A DNA stretch of 64,000 nucleotides from NCBI RefSeq assembly GCF_012844365.1, contig NZ_CP051626.1, positions 1,054,001 to 1,118,000 of the forward strand, given 5' to 3'. Below the pieces are notes generated by a model that worked only from the letters and a program-made list of their open reading frames with translations, ran no database searches and was not told the DNA's origin. A program made the translations under genes and the position numbers. Each line of letters starts with the position of its first letter. Position 1 is the first letter of the stretch. Positions 43,912 through 54,480 of this stretch are shown in pieces. The stretch comes from Brevibacterium sp. 'Marine'. Its GTDB lineage: Bacteria; Actinomycetota; Actinomycetes; Actinomycetales; Brevibacteriaceae.

Positions 43912-44385
43912 ATGTCGAAGACCCTTGAGCGTCTGACCGAACTCGGCCTCGAACTGCCCGAGATCGCCACCCCCGCCGGCGCCTACGTCCCTGCACTGCG
44001 CACCGGGAACTACGTCTTTACCTCCGGCCAACTTCCGGTTGTCGACGGCAAACTGCCCGCCACCGGACACCTGGGCACGGACGTCGACCTCGACACCGGC
44101 TACCAGCTGGCACGCACAGCCGGGCTCAACGCCCTGGCCGCTATCGCCGGAGTCATCGGCGACCTCGATCAGATCGTGCGCGTCGTCAAGGTCACCGGCT
44201 TCGTCAACTCCGCCGATGACTTCACCCAGCAGCCGGCCGTCATCAACGGCGTGTCCGAACTATACGGTGAGATCTTCGGAGACCGCGGGCAGCACGCCCG
44301 CAGCGCGGTCGGCGTGAACACCCTGCCTCTGGGCACCCCCGTCGAGGTCGAAGTCATCGTCGAGGTCTCAGGCGATGCCGCTTAG
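43912..44385 (+). CDS. RidA family (YjgF) protein
   Basis: 157 residues. AYVPALRTGNYVFTSGQLPV, QLARTAGLNALAAIAGVIGD and the closing ARSAVGVNTLPLGTPVEVEV define the RidA fold, with the substrate Arg in HARSAVG. Canonical RidA hydrolyses reactive 2-aminoacrylate and other enamines; this longer form belongs to an actinobacterial subgroup whose activity is not proven. Its last 11 nt overlap the Nudix-like gene. Confidence 0.9.
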   Translation: MSKTLERLTELGLELPEIATPAGAYVPALRTGNYVFTSGQLPVVDGKLPATGHLGTDVDLDTGYQLARTAGLNALAAIAGVIGDLDQIVRVVKVTGFVNSADDFTQQPAVINGVSELYGEIFGDRGQHARSAVGVNTLPLGTPVEVEVIVEVSGDAA

Positions 44386-45349
44386 CGGACGCACTCTTCC
44401 CGTCTCGTCGGAGCTGCGGTGGCTGCTCGACCACTGGCAGTCCGACGGACGGTGGCCCGTCCCCGAAGCCCCGCGCCCCACCTCGGCGATCGTGCTGATC
44501 CGGGACTCCGCGGACGGGCTGGAACTCTTCATCACCCGGCAGCTCGACGCTCGCGGCGTCGAAGACCGCAATCGGTGGGCATTTCCCACCAGCAGCCTGC
44601 GCCCGGGTGATGTGCGGAAGCTGCCTTTGGCCGGATGGAATTCGGCCCGGTGCGCGCGTGCGCTGAGCATCGAGAACAAATCCCGCGCCCTTCACCACTT
44701 CTCCGCGGCCGCCCGCATCACCTTCGCCGCCACCGGAATCCTGCTCGCCGAGGATGTCGACCGGGAGATCGTGGCCTCACCGCAGACAGACTGGCACACC
44801 ACCCGGTCGAGACTGTTCTCGAACGAGGTCTCCTGGTCGCAGGTCTTACGCGACCGTGACCTGCGGCTGCGTCCCGATCTGTGCAAACCGTGGTTGCGCT
44901 GGATCAACACTCCCACCCAGCTGCACCGGTTCGACACCACCTACTTCATCGCCACCGTCCCCTTCGGCCAGGAAGTCGACTTCCTGTCCCCGAACGAGAC
45001 CTCCGCCGGCTGGAAACGCCCCGGACAGATCCTCGCCGAGGTGGGTGGGGACCCCAACCGCATCAGCGCGGCCGCCCGCATCATCGTCGAAAGCCTCACC
45101 GGGGTCCCGTCTGTGGGGGCGGCCATGGCACAGATCCGCAACGTTCACCCGCTGCGGCCGGAGATCATCGCCGACGACGGCGATTGGAAAGTGGTCATCC
45201 ACACCGGCAAGGACCCTCACAGCAAAGGCAGTCTGCGCGACCGTGCGGTTGCCGTCGGCGAGACCGACACCGACCAGAACCCCGGCTTCCTGACCTTCAG
45301 CGGCGATGACGACGACGAAACGACAGACGAGGAGAGCGACGACTCATGA
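44375..45349 (+). CDS. Nudix-fold protein with degenerate Nudix box
   Basis: 324 residues. RPTSAIVLIRDSADGLELFI is the first strand pair of the actinobacterial Nudix family that normally sits between ridA and an MBL hydrolase gene. Where the active enzymes have a G-x5-E-x7-RETFEE-x-G box, this protein has AAARITFAATGILLA: both the catalytic Glu pair and the RE are gone. The middle of the protein (WINTPTQLHRFDTTYFIATV) is well conserved, so the fold is kept. I infer a non-hydrolytic role. The acidic tail (DDDDETTDEESDDS) is odd. Overlaps the next gene by 4 nt. Confidence 0.78.
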   Translation: MPLSGRTLPVSSELRWLLDHWQSDGRWPVPEAPRPTSAIVLIRDSADGLELFITRQLDARGVEDRNRWAFPTSSLRPGDVRKLPLAGWNSARCARALSIENKSRALHHFSAAARITFAATGILLAEDVDREIVASPQTDWHTTRSRLFSNEVSWSQVLRDRDLRLRPDLCKPWLRWINTPTQLHRFDTTYFIATVPFGQEVDFLSPNETSAGWKRPGQILAEVGGDPNRISAAARIIVESLTGVPSVGAAMAQIRNVHPLRPEIIADDGDWKVVIHTGKDPHSKGSLRDRAVAVGETDTDQNPGFLTFSGDDDDETTDEESDDS

Positions 45350-46110
45350 GAATCCGTGCGAACAATCCCAGCCCGATGACCCTGACCGGAACGAACACCT
45401 ACGTGCTCACCAGTCAGGACGACACCTCCGCGGTCGTCATCGATCCCGGACCGGAGATGGCCGATCACCGTGAGAATTTCCTCGCCGAGGTGGCCGACCG
45501 TGATCTGGCGGCGATCGTTCTCACCCACCAGCACGCCGACCATTCCGAGATGCTCGGAAGCATCGACCAGTGGGCCCCTGAGGTGCCCGTCTATGCCGTG
45601 CTCGAGCGTTTCGCCCGGCACACGGATCCCGTGGTCGACGGCGACGAGATCGCCTTCGGCAGCACCCCGGCGGATGTCCTGCGCGTCGTCGCCACCCCCG
45701 GCCACACGAGCGACAGCATCAGCCTCATCCACTCCGGAGCCCTCTACAGCGGCGATACGATCCTGGGGGAGGGGACGACGATCGTCACCCACCCGGAAGG
45801 TTCGCTGCGTGACTACCTGAATTCCCTCGACCGGTTGAGAGAACTGCTCGACGCCGGTGAGTTCGCGATCATCGAGCCGGCCCACGGCGAGCGTATCGAC
45901 GCACCCGCCGAGGTGATCGACTACTACCGGTCCCACCGACTCGAACGCATCGAGCAGGTCAAAGCGGCACTCGAGCAGGGAGCGAGCACCGCCTCGGGGG
46001 TCTGTGACATCGTCTACCACGACGTCGATGACAGCGTGCGGCCGGCAGCCGAACAGATCGTCAAGGCCCAGCTGGCCTACCTCGACGCTCTGCCCGCAGC
46101 CGACGCCTGA
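45346..46110 (+). CDS. MBL-fold metallo-hydrolase (LACTB2/RNase-like)
   Basis: 254 residues. Metal site H-x-H-x-D-H in LTHQHADHSEM, further ligands in ATPGHTSDSISL and YSGDTILGEG, and IIEPAHGERI. The C-terminal helical part matches the LACTB2 winged tail. Members are hydrolases of thioesters, lactones or RNA; the substrate is unknown. Coupled to the Nudix-like gene by ATGA. Confidence 0.88.
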   Translation: MRIRANNPSPMTLTGTNTYVLTSQDDTSAVVIDPGPEMADHRENFLAEVADRDLAAIVLTHQHADHSEMLGSIDQWAPEVPVYAVLERFARHTDPVVDGDEIAFGSTPADVLRVVATPGHTSDSISLIHSGALYSGDTILGEGTTIVTHPEGSLRDYLNSLDRLRELLDAGEFAIIEPAHGERIDAPAEVIDYYRSHRLERIEQVKAALEQGASTASGVCDIVYHDVDDSVRPAAEQIVKAQLAYLDALPAADA

Positions 46111-46180
46111 AGCACGCCGCTGACGCGACAGCCACTTCGACGGCGAGCGCCGGTCACGTCGCACAGTTGTCCCGACCAGG

Positions 46181-46215
46181 ACGAACGCCCCAGCCGAAGC
46201 GGCTGGGGCGTTCGT
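46181..46215. terminator. Bidirectional terminator
   Basis: A perfect 15-bp stem (ACGAACGCCCCAGCC) with a 5-nt loop lies between the convergent MBL and CRP-family genes. Confidence 0.88.
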
Positions 46216-46247
46216 GCGCTGTGGCGGTTACGACGCCGCGAGGAGGA

Positions 46248-46922
46248 TCAGCGGGCGCGGTTGCGCATCCTGTCCATGTCGAGGATGACGACGGAGCGAG
46301 CCTCGAGACGGATGAAGCCGCGGGCGGCGAAGTCAGCCAGCGCCTTGTTCACGGTCTCACGGGAGGCGCCGACGAGCTGAGCGAGCTCTTCCTGGGTGAG
46401 GTCGTGAGCGACGAGCACACCGTCGGGTGCCGGCTTCGAGAAGCGGGCTGCCAGGTCGAGCAGGGCCTTGGCGACACGGCCGGGCACGTCGGAGAAGACG
46501 AGGTCGCCGACGGTCTCGTTCGTGCGGCGCAGACGCTGGGCGAGAGCCTTGAGCAGGTTCATCGCGGCCTGCGGGCGCTCGTTGAGCCAGGTGGTGAGGT
46601 CCTCGTGCTTGAGGCTGAGCAGCTCCGACTGGGAGACCGCGGTGACAGAGGTCGAACGTGGGCCGGGATCGAAGAGGCTGAGCTCGCCGATGATCTCGCC
46701 CGGGCCGACCACGGACAGCAGGTTCTCACGGCCATCGGAGGACTCGCGGCCGATCTTGAGCTTGCCCGAGGAGACGATGTAGAGCTCGTCACCGGCATCG
46801 CCCTCATGGAAGAGCACGGTTCCCCGACGGAGACTCCGCGGGTTCATGAACTTCATCAATGCACTGGTGGCTTCATCGTCCAGACCTGCGAAGAGCGTCG
46901 CGCCCCGCACCACTTCAATATC
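46248..46922 (-). CDS. CRP/FNR-family regulator, GlxR-like
   Basis: About 224 residues from a GTG preceded by AAGGAGG at 5 nt; a longer ATG frame 33 nt upstream has no site. cAMP-binding domain with GRENLLSVVGPGEIIGELSL and DPGPRSTSVTA (the phosphate cassette), then GDLVFSDVPGRVAKALLDLA and the HTH QEELAQLVGASRETVNKAL. Close in layout to Corynebacterium GlxR and mycobacterial Crp, global cAMP-responsive regulators. Divergent from nth. Confidence 0.92.
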   Translation of the reverse strand, partial: DIEVVRGATLFAGLDDEATSALMKFMNPRSLRRGTVLFHEGDAGDELYIVSSGKLKIGRESSDGRENLLSVVGPGEIIGELSLFDPGPRSTSVTAVSQSELLSLKHEDLTTWLNERPQAAMNLLKALAQRLRRTNETVGDLVFSDVPGRVAKALLDLAARFSKPAPDGVLVAHDLTQEELAQLVGASRETVNKALADFAARGFIRLEARSVVILDMDRMRNRAR

Positions 46923-47170
46923 CACTGGTTCCTCCTTGTCGTGATAATCACACATAAATCTACCTGGTCATCTGCATCGATACCAGCAAAGACGCGGGAG
47001 TGTGGCCCATCAGTCTGAAAACCTCTGCCGCATCGCCCGACGCGACTCCCGACCTCACCGTTTCCGCAGACGGTCGCGTCCCGGCGCGCGGATCCGGGCA
47101 CACATGCCTGAGCCGAGGGTGTGACCGGCGTGACTGCGGAATGACGGGGCACGGATTAGGATGGTGAGTC

Positions 47171-47947
47171 GTGTTGACTGTGGCAGAGAAGAGCGCGCGG
47201 AAGTTCGCGAAGGAGACCCCGCTGGGGCGGACCCGCCGGGCCCGGAAGATCCATCGCATCCTCGCCGAGGTGTATCCGAACGCGAAATGCGAGCTCGACT
47301 TCGAGACTCCGTTCCAGCTGCTCATCGCCACCGTCCTGTCCGCTCAGACCACCGATATCCGCGTCAACTCGGTCACCCCGAGCCTCTTCGCCGCCTTCCC
47401 CGACGCTCATGCCCTGGCCGTGGCCAATCTCATCGAGGTCGAGGAGCACATCCGCTCCACCGGGTTCTACCGGGCGAAGGCCCGCAACATCGTCAAGCTC
47501 GCGAACGAACTCGTCGACGAGTACGACGGTGTGGTGCCGAACAAGTTGGACAAGCTCGTCAAGCTCGCCGGAGTCGGGCGCAAGACCGCGAACGTTGTCC
47601 TCGGCAACGCCTTCGACACTCCAGGACTGACCGTCGACACCCATATGGGCCGGTTGGCGCGCCGCTTCGGGTGGACGGAGGAGACCGATGCCGTCAAGGC
47701 CGAGCATGAGATCGCGGCCCTGTTCCCGAAGAAGGATCTCACCATGCTTTCGCATCGGGTGATCTTCCACGGCCGCCGCATCTGTCATTCCCGCAAGCCC
47801 GCTTGTGGAGCCTGCCCCCTGACCGCGCTGTGCCCCTCGTTCGGCATCGGGGAGCTCGACCCGGAGAAGGCACGCGCCATGCTCCGGTTCGAAATGGCAC
47901 CCTTGGCCACTCCCGCCGAGGAGGCTGTCGCCGAGGACGGACAGTGA
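47171..47947 (+). CDS. nth: Endonuclease III
   Basis: 258 residues from a GTG. HhH-GPD glycosylase: LLIATVLSAQTTDIRVN, LAGVGRKTANVVLGNAF (catalytic Lys), LTVDTHMGRLARR (catalytic Asp) and the Fe4S4 cluster CHSRKPACGACPLTALC (C-x6-C-x2-C-x5-C). It removes oxidised pyrimidines and nicks the abasic site. The C-terminal 25 residues extend beyond the E. coli enzyme. TAGGAT lies 8 nt before the start, without a clear Shine-Dalgarno. Overlaps the Nudix gene by 4 nt (GTGA). Confidence 0.94.
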   Translation: MLTVAEKSARKFAKETPLGRTRRARKIHRILAEVYPNAKCELDFETPFQLLIATVLSAQTTDIRVNSVTPSLFAAFPDAHALAVANLIEVEEHIRSTGFYRAKARNIVKLANELVDEYDGVVPNKLDKLVKLAGVGRKTANVVLGNAFDTPGLTVDTHMGRLARRFGWTEETDAVKAEHEIAALFPKKDLTMLSHRVIFHGRRICHSRKPACGACPLTALCPSFGIGELDPEKARAMLRFEMAPLATPAEEAVAEDGQ

Positions 47948-48675
47948 GCGCCCGAATCCCCGACCTTCCACCCGAATCGGCGACGATCGCCGATGGAGCC
48001 CTGCGCGGGCAGCTCGAAGCCCTCGCCGTCTCGCACGGGTCCCCGCTGTGGCTGCGTCGACAGAAGGGAACGGCCGAGGTTGCCGCCCGTGACGCCGCCG
48101 TGCTCATGCTCTTCGGGCGTGGGGGAGAAGCCCGCACCGAGGCGGGAGAAGCAGAAGAGAAGCGCCTGGCCGAACTCGGCGTCGCCGATGTCGACATCGT
48201 GCTCCTCCAGCGGGCTGCGACCTTGCGCCATCATCCCGGCCAGGTCGCCTTTCCCGGAGGGGGCCGTGACCCCGAGGACGATTCCATGGCGGCCGCCGCG
48301 CTGCGTGAAGCGGAGGAAGAGGCTGGAATCTCCCCGGACACCGTCGAAGTGCTCGGAGAGATGGATCCGCTCTATATCCCGGTTTCGAAATTCGAGGTGA
48401 CACCGGTGGTCGGCTATTGGCGTCAGCCCGGTCGGGTGCATGTGATGGATCAGCGGGAGTCGTATTCTGTCTATCGGGTGGCCATCGCCGATCTCGTCGC
48501 CCCTGCCAATCGCGGCACCTTCTCCCGTCCCGATCTGAAGATCTCGACCCCGGCTTTCGACGTCGGAGTGCTCAAGGTCTGGGGCTTCACTGCCGGCATC
48601 CTCGATTTCGCCCTCGACCATCTCGGCTGGGCCGGCGAATGGGACAAGACGGCTCCCATCGCGATCGATTTCTGA
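47944..48675 (+). CDS. Nudix hydrolase, CoA-pyrophosphatase type
   Basis: 243 residues from a GTG overlapping the nth stop. Intact Nudix box GGRDPEDDSMAAAALREAEE-EAG preceded by HHPGQVAFPGG, the NUDT7/CoAse UPF0035-type signature. It should cleave CoA or related dinucleotide substrates. This is the catalytically competent Nudix protein of the region, in contrast to the degenerate one 3 kb upstream. Next to nth in many Actinomycetia. Confidence 0.88.
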   Translation: MSARIPDLPPESATIADGALRGQLEALAVSHGSPLWLRRQKGTAEVAARDAAVLMLFGRGGEARTEAGEAEEKRLAELGVADVDIVLLQRAATLRHHPGQVAFPGGGRDPEDDSMAAAALREAEEEAGISPDTVEVLGEMDPLYIPVSKFEVTPVVGYWRQPGRVHVMDQRESYSVYRVAIADLVAPANRGTFSRPDLKISTPAFDVGVLKVWGFTAGILDFALDHLGWAGEWDKTAPIAIDF

Positions 48676-48698
48676 GACATCGATTTCTGAGGCAGATG

Positions 48699-48737
48699 CG
48701 AAGGCGGCGCCGGACTTGATGTCCGGCGCCGCCTTCG
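48699..48737 (+). terminator. Terminator of nth-Nudix
   Basis: A perfect 17-bp stem (CGAAGGCGGCGCCGGAC) with a TTGAT loop, followed by TTC. It lies between convergent genes and may serve both. Confidence 0.88.
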
Positions 48738-48770
48738 TTCCTGCCGCGGTTCTCAGTATTGCAAGGAGTG

Positions 48771-49178
48771 TCAGTACCTGGGTCCCGAGGGGTTCTTCAC
48801 TGCGCGCTTGACGGAGGCCACCAGCGACTTGGCCGAGCCGATCGCGGTGCCGGGAACCGGGTTGCCCTTCTTGAACAGCGGAAGGGCGATGAGAACGAGG
48901 ACGATCGCGATGACGGCGAGGATGCCGAAGACGATGAGGAAGCTGCCCCACCACGGCCAGCCCAGTCCCTCATGGAACGCGGCCGCACCGGCGAAGATCA
49001 CCATGAACGAGGACAGGAAGAGCAGGAAGAGAGCGACAACGGCCAGTCCGGCTCCGATGCCCAGGTTCTTCGCGCCGGCAGTGGCTTCGGCCTTGGCGAG
49101 GGCAATCTCTTCTTCGGCGATCGCTTTGGAATCGTCGCTGATGCCTTTGATCAGTTCGCTGATGGACCGTTCGGCCAT
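48771..49178 (-). CDS. Actinobacterial holin-X/phage-holin-3_6 family membrane protein
   Basis: 135 residues. An amphipathic cytoplasmic helix (SISELIKGISDDSKAIAEEE, IALAKAEATAGAKNL) precedes two membrane helices (GIGAGLAVVALFLLFLSSFM, WWGSFLIVFGILAVIAIVLV) and a basic tail. Despite the Pfam name this is a housekeeping membrane protein, not part of a phage; no phage gene is nearby. AGGAGCTCTC before the ATG sets the start. In many Actinomycetia it is encoded near acs, as here. Confidence 0.83.
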   Translation of the reverse strand: MAERSISELIKGISDDSKAIAEEEIALAKAEATAGAKNLGIGAGLAVVALFLLFLSSFMVIFAGAAAFHEGLGWPWWGSFLIVFGILAVIAIVLVLIALPLFKKGNPVPGTAIGSAKSLVASVKRAVKNPSGPRY

Positions 49179-49288
49179 GAGAGCTCCTAAATCGAGAACG
49201 AGGACAATCTAACTTAAGAGTAGTCTGATCGCGCCCTGCGGCCAAAGGCGAATCGGCGGGGAACCGGGAAAACCCGTCGGATCCCGAC

Positions 49289-49314
49289 GACGGCCGCTAT
49301 GCGGCAGGGCCGTC
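49289..49314 (-). terminator. Hairpin downstream of acs
   Basis: A 7-bp stem GACGGCC/GGCCGTC with a 12-nt loop about 40 nt after the acs stop on the minus strand. Moderate stability. Confidence 0.45.
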
Positions 49315-49355
49315 TGTCACCGACGGGTCATCCGACCTCGGCCTCAGAGCGAGGT

Positions 49356-51293
<1,938 letters not shown>

Positions 51294-51629
51294 GCTTTCC
51301 CTCCGACTTCCTTGGTGGATCGAAAATTCTAGTTGCACTGTATACCGGTGGTCGGGGGCAGTGGAGGGCAGTTTCATGCGATGAACGGGGAAATCGGGGG
51401 TAGCCGCCGCGCAATTGTCGTGGTATGGGTCACATGGCTTCGACGGTGATGAGGTCACCGAAGAGCCTCCTCGGTGAGGGAATGCGCGGTTCCCGACGTG
51501 CCTGAGAAAGCGCGTATGAGTGCACAGGAGGCCTGTGTTCTGCAAGGATGGGGTCAGAGTCCGTCGGGATCCGACCCGCGCGGACACGGAAACACTGTTA
51601 CCTTTCCCCGAGATCGACTGGAGTCAGCG
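51294..51629. promoter_or_regulatory. Divergent control region, acs / repeat protein
   Basis: No gene is visible in these 336 nt. The acs side holds a TATACA -10 hexamer; on the other side GTTACC near 51596-51602 is a possible -10 for the repeat protein gene. I see no clear CRP-type (TGTGA-N6-TCACA) site, although acs genes are often cAMP-controlled. Confidence 0.4.
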
Positions 51630-54236
51630 ATGAGTTCGCCGCAGCATCCAACCGGGTCCGGGCCACAGCCGTGGCAGGATCAGCCCCCGCAGTACCCGGG
51701 GCAGAACGCGCAGCAGCCCGGTGGTCAGCCGCCGGCCTACGGGTCGGGACCGGGACAGTTCGGTGCGGCTCCCGCGCCGGCCTATGGTTCCGCACCCGGG
51801 CCCTATGGCTCGGCACCTGGACAGCCCGCCGCGCAAGGACCCTATGGATCGGCTCCGGCCCAGTATGGGTCGGGACCCGGACCATACGGTTCTGCTCCCG
51901 GGCAGTACGGATCGGCACCGGGACCGTACGGGTCAGCGCCGGGCCAGGGTCAGTTCGGCCAGGCGCCAGCGCCCAAGCGGAAGACCGGCCCGGGAATCCT
52001 CGGCCCGCTGACTCTGCGCGATCTCTTCCTCCTCTTCGCCGGTCTGCTCGCCTTCATCGCCCTGTTCGTGCCCTACCGCAGCTACAGCTACGGCTTCGGA
52101 CATGAGACGACGACTCTGTGGCATTGGAACGTCGCGGATATGGGCGCGCTCGTATTCGGGGTGCTCACGATCCTGCTCATCGTGGCGGCCGTGCTCGTCA
52201 ACAAGCTCGGCAGCAGCCGACTGCGGGTCGGGTCGCTCAGCCTCGACCAATTCATCTCCGTGCTCTCGGCGATCGCGTTCACCTACGTGTTTATCGACCT
52301 GCTCACTTCGGCGGTCTACTGGCATGTGGGTTCGTACCTGACGTTCTTCGCCGGGCTCATCGCATTCTTCGCGGGTGTGTTCACGATGCTGCCGTTCTTC
52401 GCCAAGGAATTCGCCGGCCGCGAGGACATCGAAACCCATCCGAAGGCTCGCCCCGTCGCCAAGCACACCCAGCATCCGGCACCGGTGGCCAATGTGCCGG
52501 GTTCTGCCGGACCGGGTGCCGGTGCACCCGGATTCGCACCGTATGGTGCCGCTCCGGCCGGTGCAGGTCAGCCAGGATTCGGACAGCCGGGTACCGGCGA
52601 TTACGGTCAGCCCGGCGGACCGGGACAGTCCGGCCAGCCGACTCAGTTCGGTGCGCCGGGACAGTCGGGTCAGTTCGGTGCGCCGGGACAGTCGGGTCAG
52701 TTCGGTGCGCCGGGACAGTCGGACCAGTTCGGCGGCCCGGGACAGTCGGGTCAGCCTGCACAGCAGGGTCAGCAGGACCAGTTCGGTCAGTCGGGTCAGT
52801 TCGGCGGTCCGGAACAGCAGAATCAGTTCGCCCCTGCCGACCAGCAGGCCCAGCCTGCCGACCAGCAGAACCAGCCCAGCCCCTACGCTCCGCCGCAGGA
52901 GCAGGACGCCGAACGTTCTGCCAGCTCCTTCGCCGCACCTGCCGGCACCTCGGAGGCGGGCGCTGCGCCCGGATACGAGGACGCGACAACTGATCAGGCC
53001 TCGGCCGACGGACCGGTGCACAGCACCGGTGACGGTCAGACCTATCTGGGCCGTCGCGATTCGGACGCCCCGCAGCATTCGCAGAGCGAACCGACTCAGA
53101 CATTCGGAGTCGGAGCCAGCCGGCCGCAGGCCGATGCGGCCGACGGTCAGCCCACCGGCGCGAGCGGCCAGGCCGCTGAAGCCGAGGCCCAGCCCACCGA
53201 GACAGGCGACAAGACACACCCGGGCGCTGCGGCCGCTGCTGCAGGCGCCGGGGTGATCGGCGCCGGTGCTGCCGGTGTCGCCGCCGCACACTCGGACTCC
53301 GAACGTCGGCGTGGCCGCCACGCCGCTCCCGAATCGGAGACCGACTCCGCGCCGGCTGCTGAGACCGATGCGGCGAACGAGGACACGTCTGCGGACAGGT
53401 CCATGGCCGCCTCGGCGAAGGAGGACGACACCCCGACGGTCGTGTCGCCGGCCGAGAGCAGCGACCTGGTCTCCAAGGTCAACGCGAAGTCCTCGGATAC
53501 GAACTCCGCAGAAGACACAGAAGTCGCCGGCGCGGGATCGGCTGCACAGTCCTCGACCGCCTCGCCATCGGATTCTTCGGCCTCGACCGACGAAGCCCCG
53601 GTGCAGGGTCAAGACGACGATGCGAATGTCCGCTCCACCGAGGCTACGGTTGTCAGCACTCCGGCCGATGACACGGCGTCTGCGGGCGATGACACGGCGT
53701 CTGCGGGCGATGACACGGCAACTGCTGGCGATGACACGGCGGGGGATGACGACGGGCAGGCGACCGCTGTGATGGAGCCGGCCACCAGTGCGGAGCGGAC
53801 GACCGCTCCCGAAAGCGAAGAGCCGACTCAGTACGTTCCCGTCGCCGACTATGCCAACCGTCCGGAGACCGACGGGCGCCCGGACAGCTCGACCGACGAG
53901 ACCATGGCGCAGACGGCCGTCGACAACCAGCCGGTGCCCGCCGATGCCGGTCAGAACCGGTCTGCTGATGAGCAGAACAACGGCCGGAACGCCGGTCAGG
54001 ACAACGGTCAGGCACAGAACCAGGACGGTGGACGCCCCATCATCCAGGCGTTCTGGTTCGCCGTTCCCGAGCCGCGTGAAGCCGTGGACGAGACCACCGG
54101 AATGCCGGTGTTCACGATCTACCCCGGCGACTGGTACCTCAGTCTCGAGGACAACGGATCCTCGTTCAAGGTCCGCGACTCCGACGGCAGCACCACCGGT
54201 GTCCTGCGCAATATCGAAGGAATCCAGCGCGGCTGA
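51630..54236 (+). CDS. Large repeat-rich four-helix membrane protein
   Basis: 868 residues from the ATG behind a GGAG site. Layout: residues 1-115 are tandem PYGSAPGQ-type repeats; 120-260 contain four hydrophobic helices (LTLRDLFLLFAGLLAFIALF, MGALVFGVLTILLIVAAVLV, FISVLSAIAFTYVFIDLLTS, YLTFFAGLIAFFAGVFTMLP); 270-430 are PGQSGQFGA repeats; 430-790 an acidic Ala/Asp/Ser/Thr-rich disordered region; the last 55 residues form a compact conserved-looking domain (IQAFWFAVPEPREAVDETTG, FTIYPGDWYLSLEDNGSSFK). The helix block plus Gln/Gly repeats recall the mycobacterial 34-kDa antigen (DUF5336). Function unknown. Confidence 0.8.
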   Translation: MSSPQHPTGSGPQPWQDQPPQYPGQNAQQPGGQPPAYGSGPGQFGAAPAPAYGSAPGPYGSAPGQPAAQGPYGSAPAQYGSGPGPYGSAPGQYGSAPGPYGSAPGQGQFGQAPAPKRKTGPGILGPLTLRDLFLLFAGLLAFIALFVPYRSYSYGFGHETTTLWHWNVADMGALVFGVLTILLIVAAVLVNKLGSSRLRVGSLSLDQFISVLSAIAFTYVFIDLLTSAVYWHVGSYLTFFAGLIAFFAGVFTMLPFFAKEFAGREDIETHPKARPVAKHTQHPAPVANVPGSAGPGAGAPGFAPYGAAPAGAGQPGFGQPGTGDYGQPGGPGQSGQPTQFGAPGQSGQFGAPGQSGQFGAPGQSDQFGGPGQSGQPAQQGQQDQFGQSGQFGGPEQQNQFAPADQQAQPADQQNQPSPYAPPQEQDAERSASSFAAPAGTSEAGAAPGYEDATTDQASADGPVHSTGDGQTYLGRRDSDAPQHSQSEPTQTFGVGASRPQADAADGQPTGASGQAAEAEAQPTETGDKTHPGAAAAAAGAGVIGAGAAGVAAAHSDSERRRGRHAAPESETDSAPAAETDAANEDTSADRSMAASAKEDDTPTVVSPAESSDLVSKVNAKSSDTNSAEDTEVAGAGSAAQSSTASPSDSSASTDEAPVQGQDDDANVRSTEATVVSTPADDTASAGDDTASAGDDTATAGDDTAGDDDGQATAVMEPATSAERTTAPESEEPTQYVPVADYANRPETDGRPDSSTDETMAQTAVDNQPVPADAGQNRSADEQNNGRNAGQDNGQAQNQDGGRPIIQAFWFAVPEPREAVDETTGMPVFTIYPGDWYLSLEDNGSSFKVRDSDGSTTGVLRNIEGIQRG
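52644..52756 (+). repeat. 27-bp tandem repeat in coding sequence
   Basis: Just over four units of a 27-mer beginning CAGTTCGGTGCGCCGGGACA encode QFGAPGQSG. The first two units are identical in DNA, later ones diverge slightly, which indicates recent slippage or unequal exchange. Confidence 0.85.
53667..53747 (+). repeat. 21-bp tandem repeat in coding sequence
   Basis: Units of GATGACACGGCGTCTGCGGG-C encode DDTASAG; two are identical, a third differs by three bases and a fourth is truncated. Lies in the acidic region of the same protein. Confidence 0.82.
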
Positions 54237-54371
54237 TTCGGTCCGGCTTCCACTCGCACGTCAGCGCTGTGGACACGCCGCGGTCGAGCCGGTGCCCATC
54301 GGCACCACATGATGTGACCGAGCGGCCGACCCACCGCGGCTGACCTGGATGGAAGCTGCAGGCTGCCACTT

Positions 54372-54410
54372 GGGGCGCCTCCTGTGACTCAACCTCACAG
54401 GAGGCGCCCC
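54372..54410 (+). terminator. Terminator of the repeat-protein gene
   Basis: A perfect 16-bp stem (GGGGCGCCTCCTGTGA) with a 7-nt loop followed by TTCGTCGT, 135 nt after the stop. Confidence 0.88.
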
Positions 54411-54480
54411 TTCGTCGTCCCCTCCACAGGGCAGCGCTCCGACCTGGCCGGAGGCCACCGCTCGAGTCCAGGCTCGGTGC

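Noticed and set aside
46941-46951. GTGATAATCAC before the CRP-family gene as an autoregulatory CRP site
   Set aside because: The half-sites are only 3 nt apart, whereas CRP/GlxR sites need 6 (TGTGA-N6-TCACA); it may be fortuitous.
48771-49178. Prophage remnant (holin)
   Set aside because: The holin-X/phage-holin-3_6 family is a housekeeping actinobacterial membrane protein, and there is no integrase, lysin or other phage gene in the window.
52644-52756. CRISPR-like regularly spaced repeats
   Set aside because: The units are contiguous, 27 bp, in frame and encode QFGAPGQSG; there are no spacers and no cas genes.
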